From Corbicula japonica (taxonomy: Eukaryota; Mollusca; Bivalvia; Venerida; Cyrenidae): a stretch of DNA of 64,000 bases. The stretch covers positions 372,001 through 436,000 of the forward strand of contig JAZAYU010000170.1 in assembly GCA_038501625.1 (NCBI GenBank). Reading direction: 5' to 3'. Below the pieces are notes generated by a model, which was given only the letters and a program-made list of their open reading frames with translations, had not been told where the DNA came from and made no database searches. The stretch's first letter is position 1. Every line of letters begins with the position of its first letter. Below, in pieces: positions 46,471-56,437 of this stretch. The position numbers were made by a program, and so were the translations under genes.

Positions 46471-46805
46471 TTTTTAAATGTTGGCAAAGACCATTTTATT
46501 GACTCTATCTTCCTCTAGTTCAAGTTTTGATTTGAAGATTGATTTCTTTGCCTCACTGAGATTTTCATCACTTTCTTCTGCAAAACCATAGAACAGTAAA
46601 TTATATCTCCTATCTTGCTTTTCCTGAAGTAGCATTTTCCTCTCTAATTCGTCAAAACGTGCTTTAGCTCTGTTGAATTTGGCATCATAAAGGTTTCCTC
46701 TTTCCTCGGATTGATCCGAATAAAAAGCTACATTCTTCTCTAGTTCGGACATTTTTATTTTCATTTCCTTAACCTCAGACTTGGCCTCTGTGACTTCTTG
46801 TCTAA
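46471..46805 (-). pseudogene. LINE ORF1-like fragment (coiled coil plus RRM start)
   Basis: About 100 residues. A charged coiled coil (EVKEMKIKMSELEKNV...DELERKMLLQ) is followed by EKQDRRYNLLFYGFAEE, the entry to the RNA-binding domain of L1/CR1-type ORF1 proteins. The frame stops after VNKMVFANI. Only the middle of ORF1 is present and no ORF2 lies next to it. Retroelement relic. Confidence 0.6.
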
Positions 46806-47280
46806 TTCTTCTTGAAATAGGAGTTTGGTTGTGTAAATAGTTCTAATTGATTAAGGTGGGTGGGGAACGTTATTATCAGTATTATTCATTGTGTTAGGCT
46901 ATTCATTATTGGTTCAGATTATACGTTTATATATTTATATCTGTTTACCCTTTTTGATATATAGAAGAACTTCAGTACGTTTTAGAAAATTCACTTTTTT
47001 CTCGTCCCTCCAATTTTTGGCTTCATGTCTTCAAAGGGTATTTGTTTAACAGAACAATCGATCCACTCTTCTCTTGTAAACTTTCAATATTGGTTTTAGA
47101 TTCTTCGGTTGCAGAGTAGACACTTGGAAAAATAACGTAACTGGCTTCAACAATTTGTCGCATTGTAAGACTTTCATCAACACTCCTGACAGATCTAAAA
47201 CAGTTAATTCTAATTGAGCGCATACTTTACCCCAGTCACTGGTTTCACATTAGTGTACGATAAGTGCAGTATTTAAATTT

Positions 47281-47403
47281 TACATGTCTGACAGGGTGAC
47301 AGTAAAATTGTCAACTTGAGGAAATACTGTCAAGCGAGGCGAAGCCGAGGTTGACACTATTTTCGAAAGTTGACAATTTTACTGTCACCCTGTCAGACAT
47401 GTA
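47281..47403. repeat. Perfect 37-bp inverted repeat with 49-bp loop
   Basis: The left arm (47281-47317) starts TACATGTCTGACAGGGTGAC and the right arm (47367-47403) is its exact complement. It would fold into a long hairpin. Probably the terminal repeats of a tiny MITE inserted just downstream of the exon at 47433-47630. Confidence 0.85.
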
Positions 47404-47432
47404 ACATTTATTTTATTATACCGAAAAAGTAT

Positions 47433-47630
47433 TCAAACCATGAGCTGGTTGTTCAGTTCAGTGGGGTTTTCCACAATTTCACTTAATTCCATGTTATTTG
47501 ACCGAAGAAATTCGCTAAACAAATGAACCCCACGCTTCACAACACACTTTGTGTTTTTTGAGTCTTTCTCTTGATCCAGAGTCTTTAAATCTGCCTCGTT
47601 TATAGTAGAAAAACGTTTGTTGCTTGACAT
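47433..47630 (-). CDS. First exon of a Crypton-like/tyrosine-recombinase-like gene (N-terminal domain)
   Basis: MSSNKRFSTINEADLKTL, then DQEKDSKNTKCVVKRGVHLF and SEFLRSNNMELSEI. The pattern 'F-x-x-I-x-E-x-D-L...K-D-S-K-N-T-K...F-x-x-F-L' is the N-terminal (SAM-like/core-binding) domain of Crypton-derived tyrosine recombinase proteins common in molluscs and fish. The frame stops at 47433, and the rest of the domain is not seen before the hairpin MITE at 47281-47403, so the gene may be truncated here. An NRF1-type palindrome (GCGCATGCGC) lies upstream of the ATG. Confidence 0.45.
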   Translation of the reverse strand: MSSNKRFSTINEADLKTLDQEKDSKNTKCVVKRGVHLFSEFLRSNNMELSEIVENPTELNNQLMV

Positions 47631-47670
47631 TATTGTCGTCTGTTTACAACGGAAATGTAATAATAGATAT

Positions 47671-47685
47671 TGCGCATGCGCGAAT
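47671..47685. promoter_or_regulatory. NRF1-like GCGCATGCGC site
   Basis: The palindromic core TGCGCATGCGCG lies about 45 bp upstream of the ATG at 47630 (minus strand). It is a typical core-promoter element of TATA-less animal genes. Inferred from motif and position. Confidence 0.45.
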
Positions 47686-48215
47686 GGTACAGTATAATTT
47701 TAGAACATTCCGTACCTATGGTAGCGGGTGACAGTATTTTTCTGACAGTTAATTTTTTTTGACAGTACTTATATGTCACTCTGGCCTATGGAAGATTAAC
47801 ATTGTAAATGAAATTGAGGTATAATAATTATCAATGTTTTTCGCACTTTTCTAACACATGAAAGTCACAATTATCCAAGTTTCTACATTCAGACACATTT
47901 AGTATCTCATGAGATTGCATTAAACTAAGAAAACACATGGTTGATACATTACTACATTAAATGTCCAGCCAATGTAGAAACTGAGTTTGGTAGATGTTAT
48001 TGTCAAAAGAAAGTCTATCTCATCTGCGCATGAAATTTCTGCATGGGAAATGAGAAAGGTTTTAAAACCTAACGGATGCTTTAAAATTCTCTTCAGTGTG
48101 TGTAATATGTTCGGGAAGTGACAGTAGATTCTAAATTGGCCTTTTCCAGCTCGCAAAATCACGTACCTGCAAAATATAAAAACTCGCAATAAAAAGATAT
48201 ATTTCCAAAATCTTG

Positions 48216-49662
48216 TTATCTCACCTGAGCCATAGGCTCATGGTGAGCTATTGTGACCCGTCTTTGTCCGGCGTCCGTCAACAATTTCCTTTAAACAACA
48301 TCTCCTCTGAAACCACTTGATGGATTTTAACCAAATTTGTCCTGAAGCATCCTGGCACTGATGTCTACAAAAGCTGTTCAAATCATGACCACAGGGTCAA
48401 GGTCAAGGTCACTGCTGCTAAAAATAGAAATTCAGTCTTTGCTCAATTACTTGAGTTTGCTTAGGGTTATTGACTCCAAACTTGGTGTATGGGTAGCTTA
48501 TATCAAACGGCAGCTTTGGGTTGCTACCCAGGTGTCTGTGATCAAGGTCAAGGTCACTGTTGCTAAAAATAGAAATTCAGTCTTTGCTCAATTACTTGAG
48601 TTTGCTTAGGCCTATTGACTCCAAACTTGGTGTATGGGTAGCTTATATCAAAAGGCAGCTTGGGGTTGCTACCCAGGTGTCTGTGATCAAGGTCAAGGTC
48701 ACTGTTGCTAAAAATAGAAATTCGGTCTTTGCTCAATTACTTGAGTTTGCTTAGGCCTATCGACTCCGAACTTGGTGTATGGGTAGCTTATATCAAAAGG
48801 CAGCTTGGGGTTGCTACCCAGATGTCTGTGATCAAGGTCAAGGTCACTGTTGCTAAAACTAGAAATTCAGTTTCTGCTTAATAACTTGAGTTTGCTTTAG
48901 CATATTGACTCCAAACTTGATGTATGGGTAGCTTATATCAAAAGGCAGCTTGGGGTTGCTACCCAGGTGTCTGTGATTCAGGTCAAGGTCACTGTTACTA
49001 AAAATAGAAATGCAGTTTCTACTTAATTACTTGAGATTGCTTTGGCCTATTGACTCCAAACTTGGTATATGGATAGCTTATATCTAGAGGCAGCTTGGGG
49101 TTGCTACCCAGGTGTCTGTGATTAAGGTCAAGGTCACTGTTACTAAAAATAGAAATTCAGTTTCAACTTAATTACTTGAGATTGCTTTGGCCTATTGACT
49201 CCAAACTTTGTATATGGATAGCTTAAATTAAGAGGCAACTTGGGAAAGCTACCTACGTGTCTGTGATAAAGGTCAAGGTCACTGTTGCTAAAAATAGAAA
49301 TTCAGTTTCCACTTAATAACTTTAGTTTGCTTTGGTTTTTTGACTCCACACTTGGTGTATGAGTAGCTTATATCAAACGGCAGCTTGGGATTGCTACCCA
49401 GGTGTCTCTGATCAAGGTTAAGGTCACAGTTGCTAAAAATAGAAATTCAGTTTCCACTTAATAACTTGAGTTTGCTTTGGCATATTGACTCCAAACTTGG
49501 TATATGGGTAGCTTATAACAAGAGACAAATTGGGATTGCTACCCACGTGTCTGTGATCAAGGTCAAGGTCACTGTTGCTAAAAATAAAAATTCAGTTTCT
49601 GGTTAATAACTTGAGTTTCATACTCAGGTGAGCGATTCAGGGCCATCATGGCCCGCTTGTTA
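48216..49662 (+). mobile_element. Helitron-like/pearl-type element with about 8.5 core repeats of 145 bp
   Basis: The left arm starts near ATCTCACCTGAGCC with a small palindrome GAGCCATAGGCTC, then a TCCGGCGTCCGTC arm. The core has about 8.5 units (48385-49620), each with TTGGTGTATGGGTAGCTTAT, GTTGCTACCCAGGTGTCTG and TCAAGGTCAAGGTCACTG. Marked positions at 48536, 48681 and 48826 give a period of exactly 145 bp. The right end has the palindrome GGGCCATCATGGCCC (49640-49654) followed by GCTTGTTA. Frames of 82 and 64 residues inside are incidental. Confidence 0.7.
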
Positions 49663-49818
49663 CTCATTTATTAACAATATTTCGTTTACCATTTCCAAAG
49701 AAATCAAAATGAAAAAAAATTAAATTAAGTGCATGACCCTGCTTACAAGTGAAATATTTTTAATTTCCTAGTTGATGTTTGTTTGTTATCATGGCCCGCT
49801 TATTTGTTTTTATTTCAG

Positions 49819-49932
49819 ATTCTGGACATGACTGATAATGAGACAGAAATGTTGGCTACACATTCGGGTCATGATCCCAAAACTCATAACGAAAACTACA
49901 GGTTTACTCACTCCAAAAGAGAATTATCTCTG
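49819..49932 (+). CDS. Exon resembling the C-terminal end of a tyrosine recombinase domain
   Basis: Acceptor TTTATTTCAG, donor GTAAGC, 38 codons in phase 0: ILDMTDNETEMLATHSGHDP followed by THNENYRF. The 'L-x-x-x-x-GH-x-x-x-x-H-x-x-x-Y-R' pattern matches the box-III/nucleophile region of Crypton-like tyrosine recombinase proteins. No neighbouring exon is recognised, so it is either an isolated relic or part of a gene with exons beyond reach. It lies on the opposite strand from the N-terminal-like exon at 47433-47630. Confidence 0.4.
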
Positions 49933-50930
49933 GTAAGCTGATCTATGCATGCTCTTTGTTCAACGATAACTGCAAAAATTTGGACACTTTCTCATTCATT
50001 CACAACAATATTTCAATGAATATCAAGCTGGGCATTGCTTAGTTCACAATTTCATATCGCATACACTGCCTTTAATGTGTTCATAGATAGGAATTAAAGG
50101 GACTATGCAAACGAAAAAGGTGGGGCGGAGTTGAATTCTTTTTCTAAAATTCTAAAATAAAGGAATACAGATTTGCATATAATTTTTATGTAATAATGTT
50201 TTTTTCTAATCAGAAAATAGTTTATGGTTTCTTGGTTGAAATTTTATTTATACAAAGAATCATTTTTGTTTCGTCTTCCATTGTTTAAATCTTGATGGCT
50301 TAATTGAGAGTCATCTGTAGAGTTATAGTTAACTCTCAAGCTGTCACAAAACTGCATAGTTCAGTTGGTTGGTAAAGAGATTGCGTTGTTATCACTCACG
50401 CTCCTCTTGACTTGAGTCTTAATCCCATCCCGGATGCAGGATATTTACAAGCATTTTACGAAAGTTTTTTAATCAAATGTCTCTTGTTCTGTTTTGAAAT
50501 TTATGTTTAATTTAATTTAAATGTCGTAATATGGATATATCCCACTGCTTGAAATGCTAACATCCATTCGTAATAGTAAGTTCAAAGGCTAAGAGTGACC
50601 TTTTGTAATCAGAAGACGACCAGCATGTCCGTCGTTCGGCGTCCGTCGTCGACTTACGTTAATGCGATATAGAGGCCACACTTTTAACCGTTAGTCATTA
50701 AACTTGGTAAGCATGTTTGTCGCGGTGGTGTCTCGATCTCATTCGAAATTGGGTCATCTTGGGTCGTGTAACAAGTCCAATATTTCTACCTGTCTTCAGC
50801 TATATTTTGTAGAGTTGATCCAATACCAGGTTTTAAGATATTCCTTTTGCTGCTTGTCAGTGACCTGTTGAACTCTACTGCTTCAGGTCTGTGTTTTGTG
50901 GTATTTAAACAGAGCTATGGGGATTTATAT
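49933..50930. other. No recognised gene; degenerate repeats
   Basis: Positions 50355-50445 have a weak tRNA-like pattern (GTTCAGTTGG ... CCATCCCGG) that may be an old SINE. Positions 50620-50680 hold a GTCCGTCGTTCGGCGTCC arm of a Helitron-like repeat. Positions 50770-50830 share words with 14770 and 20070. Confidence 0.4.
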
Positions 50931-50931
50931 A

Positions 50932-51230
50932 GAATGATAGTGCCTCTAGCTGGGAGCGAACCCGCACCGTCACGGCGACAGCGCCTAGCCCTGCAATTCC
51001 TGCGACGCAACCGATTGAGCTAACCCGGACAACCCCAAAAAAGGTTGACCGGATATCCCTGATATACGTAACAATCACTGCATGACATCGGTAACGGGTT
51101 AATTTACTGATAACAGTACTGACTATATGTACGGGGAGACTTTTTACGGTCGCCACACTGCACAAATATCGCTACTGTGAATTTCAAATGATAGTGCCTC
51201 TAGCTGGGAGCGAACCCGCACTATATAGGG
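50932..51230 (-). repeat. tRNA-derived SINE, one full copy plus a truncated tandem copy
   Basis: Same unit as 2994-3510, about 95% alike by eye. At 51190 a second unit begins at the same junction word (GAATTTCAAATGATAGTG) and breaks off after GAACCCGCAC. Confidence 0.7.
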
Positions 51231-51239
51231 TAAATTTTA

Positions 51240-53030
51240 TGACATTTTCTACAGAATGAACTCTCTGCGGAGTTCACAAGTGAAACATTTTCAAATCATT
51301 TACTGGTTAAAACAAATATTATCTTAATTTTATGCTTTTAGTGCATGATTTGGTGTTAATTTTACAAACATATGCATGAAATTGCATCATAAACATTTGT
51401 TAGTGACGTTACGTCATGATGTCATATACACAATCTTGAACCCATTTTCTGTACATAATACATTAGATATGTTACATTTTTAGTTAATAAACAAAATGTG
51501 TAGAAATATATTTATGAAATAATTTGTATAAAAAACACTAATTAATACAGAATTAGTTAAATATGTGAGAAGAATTTTAAAAGGATTATGAAGATTTTTT
51601 TATTATATTGAGGCCAAACACTTCTTTAATAACTTAGTATTTATACCTTTACTCCTAACACATATGCTGTAGTTTTCAGCTGTTTTTCTTCAACCATTGA
51701 ACAGGTCTTCTCCTTGATGCTGCAACAAGGAAATACACAAATATACATTTGCATTGGATATGCCATTACCCCTAGGGTGTTGAGAATCATAATACGTAAG
51801 GATATGTTACATGTCTAACCCGTTAACCGGTAGGGGAATAATAATTTTAATTTTAAAAGTGTGACCCTTACAAGTGTAAAAAGGGTTCTGATATAACCAA
51901 GCCTGAACAAAGGATTAAACCCGGGACTCCTTGTAAGCCAGTCCGATGCTCCTTTACGTCGCCATAAAAGCTAGCTCTTTGGCGAGATAGTACAAATGCG
52001 GTCCTAACTCAACCATAGCCGAGTTGCATACACCCCTTCCATAACGTTTCAACAGCAATAAGGGGTCATAAATTAACAGAAAGCCGCATGATAGATGTAT
52101 GGACAGTGCAAACTGTAAACAATTTACATCCACCCATTGACTGGGAGATGCAATAAAATTATTATTTGACCATGGTAGATATATCTTTAACTTTACAAAA
52201 TGATTCATTCAAAATCCTCACATTATGGAGATAAAAGTTTCTTTTTACAACTAAATAAAACATAACTGCATGAGCCAAATAAATAACAATGCTATGGCCT
52301 ACTGAAAAAATGTTGGCAGGGAATTATCTGATTCATTGTCATCTCGTTAACTAATGTACTGGCTCTCTACATCCATAATTCTGGAAAAAATCAAAGTTGC
52401 AGATTATGCGACAAAGTTAACAAAACAATTACCAATTCAAAGTTACCAAAGATGCAACTTCACACTTGTCTGGCCAACGACACTGCGCAGTTCACGAAAT
52501 CTGATATCTATCCGTCCACGATAGATAAACACGTAGGTAAAGGCTTGTGTTAATTTTTTAAGTATCAAGGAACTGTTTTGGACGAACAAACAAAACGCAC
52601 TATGCCGACACTTATGAACTCCCAACAGCCATTTTTATTTTGAAACTCCAGCAATCAAAAACTAGGGCACTATAAGAATCGTGAGTCGTAAAAATCGATA
52701 TAAACTCTTGAGGTTTACACCACAAATATAGACGTTCGTGAGTTAGACAGGCACGTTACCTTAAGCTAATTAAAAAGCTATTAAAATAATTTCAGACTTT
52801 AAATAATCAAACATCGGCATATTATCCAATACTTCTATACAAATAACTTACCCGTTTCTGTTTGTTGTTTACATGAACGTTGGGCGTCCGCTAATCAAAG
52901 TGACGTCACCCGACACGCTCAGGTGTACTTTTAATGACGTATCTTAGTTAATTGGAAAATCGGCACATTACGGTGTGTAAACAATGAAGGGTGTTTAGCA
53001 CAGAAGGACGGCGACATTTTTTACAAATAA
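51240..53030. other. AT-rich spacer, possible promoter at its right end
   Basis: No coding exon is recognised; minus-strand frames at 51954-52208 and 52443-52625 lack known motifs. Positions 51895-51950 have a B-box-like word (minus strand GGGTTTAATCC), perhaps SINE debris. Confidence 0.4.
52901..52908. promoter_or_regulatory. CRE-like TGACGTCA palindrome
   Basis: A perfect CREB/ATF-type octamer 131 bp upstream of the ATG at 53039, in a locally GC-richer stretch followed by another TGACGTA word. Position suggests a promoter; motif-based inference. Confidence 0.4.
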
Positions 53031-53038
53031 ATGGCCAC

Positions 53039-53112
53039 ATGGCAGTAGGAGAAGGAAGGATTTTAGAGAAATTAAGACAGTTGATCACGGGTCAGACAGA
53101 AATGAGCTCTGG
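53039..53112 (+). CDS. Possible first coding exon of an unrecognised gene
   Basis: The ATG at 53039 opens MAVGEGRILEKLRQLITGQT and runs to a GTAAGC donor at 53113 (phase 2). A possible last exon with matching phase lies at 55271-55413 (EEPEMLTEPTEELQHPSPSE, stop TGA). Its acceptor is TTCAAG, and no middle exons were found. The CRE-like site upstream supports a promoter here. No family is recognised. Confidence 0.3.
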
Positions 53113-53403
53113 GTAAGCTATTAGTATTTATATATGTGTAAAGTACGGATAAGAATAGATCTCACTAATGATGTGGTTCATGGGATTTACTCAACCAGAA
53201 ATAATTTTAAAAACAAATAGCGAAACACCTGTTGAAATTACTTAAGGCGCACTTGATTCGTGTCCCGAATCAGCCCTAGGTATACCGCGGGACACCGATC
53301 TACGCTCGTTTCAGTTCGGCTACTTGCGTGCGCATGTATTTCCGGTAAAGTCGGGACATACCGCATGGACCAGTCAAAACAGCTCTGTGCATTTACTTCC
53401 AAG

Positions 53404-56400
53404 ATGGCGACGAAGGAAAATGTGTAAGTTGAAATATTGAAAAAATTGCCTATTATAGGACCCATATTTGTTTTTCATTCACATAGTATGATTATTCAGA
53501 TAACATTTATGTTGATGTTAATATATTCAATGATGTTTGTTTGAAATATAGCTGTACAATATTTCGTTTTAGTATGTAAAAGAATCTGATTCGTGATCGG
53601 ACAAAAACAAATCAGAATTCTGTGATAATAATAACAGAATCTTGTATTCATGTATGCTATAAGCTCATTAGACGGACATTTCCTGAATTATGACCTATGG
53701 TCCTGAGGTTTTCTGATTAAAAGATTTAAAAGAAATTCTCCCACAAGTTTTTTTATTCTACAGCTGAAAATGTCTACTATCAGTTACTATGGTATAGCAC
53801 GTTTTCATAGTAACCTGAACAATCTCACACATTTCATTACAGAGATTTTGACAAAAATTTAGTCAATATGAACAATGTCTTGAATGACAACCACCAACGA
53901 GCAAGCAATATGCAAGTCTACTTCAAATTTCACCGATAAGGAATAAGTTTAAAGTGACCACATGAATGTATTTTCAGTATATTAGAAATAACCAACAGCA
54001 GTGGCAGACAAGTGAAACTGTTTTTGGATGGTCCAACAGCAGAAGCTGTAAAAAGAAAAGGTTAGTGCAGCTTAGCAGTACTATTACGTTACATTACCAT
54101 ATTCGCCGCAGAACTGACATGGAATGTATGCAAGAAGCAAGAAAACAATTTACATTTGTTAATGGAAAACTAAACAGAAACAGGAAATAACTTTTTTTCA
54201 AAGCTGTACATGCTGTACGAAACTGGTGGGCGATTTAGTCGGAAATGTTAATTGGTATTTTATTTGAAATTGGGAAAGTTTATCATGTTATGGAATAATG
54301 CTTATTTGAAAACGAGTTAACTTTGAATTGTGAATGTTCATCAACAATTGACAACGATGTACATTTTCATTTGGGAATATCATTAACCAGGAAATCACTG
54401 GCTTGATTTCTTTAATATAATACATAATCTAAAATTAAAATTCATTTTTATCACATTTCAGATCCAAGCACGCTTATGCTGTTTACAGAGGTTATGTGAT
54501 CAGTCAAGCTCTTCAAGTACCGGTAAATTTTAATACAGATACAGATTTGTTTTACAAGTCGGAAACTTTTATGTGACACCAATTGTAATAGACGATTGAT
54601 ACAATATACTTAGTTAATGAGATATGTAATGACAGTTTCTGGGTAATGTTTATTACAGAACAACATATGTTCAAACATTATTATTATAAAAAATCGATAT
54701 ATTTTATTTGTCGAATGTCTCTGTCGTGCAACATTAAAATTCAGACATGTAATAATTGACTGGATATTGATTGACTGAGTGTTTTAACCCTTTCCTCCAT
54801 AGATACACTTTTATTGCATGGGCAAACATTGTAGATCTAGATCAGCCGGCACATCCGCGCCATCTGTTCGGGATCTGCACTGTTCATTTTTGATTTGTCA
54901 GGTTATTAATTTTTCTGACAAAAGGCGACCAGTAAAAATCTTGATCGAATGGCATGGATGTGCTGGCTGATCTGGATCTACACAAGTGGCACATGCTTAA
55001 AGATGTGTTTAAATGGAGGAAAGGGTTAAAAAAGTTAATGAATTGAAAATATTCATTGAATTATGTGCTTGGATTCATTGGTTTAAAAGTAATGGTTTAA
55101 AACGACAGTTCCTTTGCCACTACAAAGCATGATGCCATAAACACCAAGATGTTTTGTCTTTCTTTTTGAAAAATCATCTCAAAATCAAAATTCAGTTGAT
55201 CATTTGAAATAAATGCTCGTGTTATACTACCCATATGTATTGGATGTGTACATAATTTTGTAACTTCAAGTGGAGAGGAACCTGAGATGTTAACAGAGCC
55301 CACTGAAGAGCTTCAACATCCTTCACCCTCTGAGAATCTTACACCCGGTGAAGACCCTGTAAAACATTCATCTAATGAAAACAACAGCATGTTACCATTT
55401 AACTTAGATTTATGAAATTAACATGTTCTGAACCATGATATGTATATAGGGAAAAGCTACATACTGTTACAGTTACATAAAGTTGAACAACATTCAGTTG
55501 TCAGCATTAATTATTTCACATTTATACACCTACAAATGAAGTTTGAGAGGGGTAAATATGAGTGAGTTTGTCCGTCTGTCTCACGGTTGCATGGTTTCCA
55601 GAAGATAACTAAGACTTGACAAATTAAACAATTTTTGGTACACAGATCTAACATCATAAAGCACAGAATAAGTGCCATTTTGGGGCTGAAAAGGTCAAAG
55701 TCAAGGGCGCTGTTGTTAAAATTATTATAATCAGTTTCTGGAATATCACTCCTGATAACCACAGATTTAAACATCCTTCGTACACATGAAATATCACACG
55801 ATACAGGTAAAGTTCAGCTTTAGGGCCAGTGGGTTGAAGGTCAGTGTTACTGAAAAAAACGTTTCTGCTTAATTACTATAGTTAGGAATGAGATAATTTG
55901 ATGAGGTTTGCTGTGTGTGTAGTTCTTTTAAGACGATGCTTAGGATTGAAAGAAGGGTGGGTGTGTCCAATGTCACTATTACGTGTGTCCATGTTTCTTC
56001 TTGTACACTATGCCTTTTGTTTTAAGCATTACCAGTTCCAGTATCAAGCACCCATGTGGGGGTATTTATTACTTTCAGTTATAATTTTAGTTATTTCTAT
56101 TTAAATAATTTAATTTTGTTTACATTTCTAGCATCATGGACCACAGCTTCTACAAAAGCCTTACTTGACAATTACGAAGAACAAAAAAACAAACAAATGG
56201 CAAGTAGTTGCAACTTCTTTAAAGACGATGGGATACAGTACTTCAGCAGAAAAGTGTAGACTAAAAGTAAGATCACTAGAAGACAAATACAAAAGACAAG
56301 TTAAACACAACAACACATCAGGCAACAACGCAATTACTATTGACCCAGACTTAGAAAGGGTGTTTGGTCCGGAAAAAGGCAACTTGGAAAATTTGGAACC

Positions 56401-56437
56401 TCCCCTACAATCGTCACATGGCTCAAAAGGTATATAG
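53404..56437 (+). CDS. Myb/SANT-like DNA-binding domain protein
   Basis: Three exons in agreeing phase: 53404-53423 (MATKEN, in a CAAGATGGCGAC context, donor GTAAGT), 53978-54060 (ILEITNSSGRQVKLFLDGPT...VKRK) and 56132-56429 or the stop at 56437. The last exon is a trihelix Myb/SANT domain of the MADF-like type. It holds SWTTASTKALLDNYEE (first helix), KWQVVATSLKTMGYSTSAEK (second) and CRLKVRSLEDKYKRQVKHNN (third). Such domains bind DNA and occur in host regulators and in PIF/Harbinger-related proteins. There is a one-base frame change at an A7 run (56183-56189), between first and second helix; in such a homopolymer a sequencing error is plausible. A GTATAT donor at 56430 suggests further exons. 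Confidence 0.6.
54788..55025. mobile_element. piggyBac-like MITE, copy 3 (best preserved)
   Basis: 238 bp bounded by TTAA on both sides (54784-54787 and 55026-55029). The ends are CCCTTTCCTCCAT and ATGGAGGAAAGGG. The interior holds inverted GTAGATCTAGATCAG/CTGATCTGGATCTAC words. It lies in an intron of the Myb/SANT gene. Confidence 0.75.

Noticed and set aside
48361..48754. Plus-strand frames of 82 and 64 residues
   Set aside because: Produced by the 145-bp tandem repeat; the same peptide recurs with each unit.
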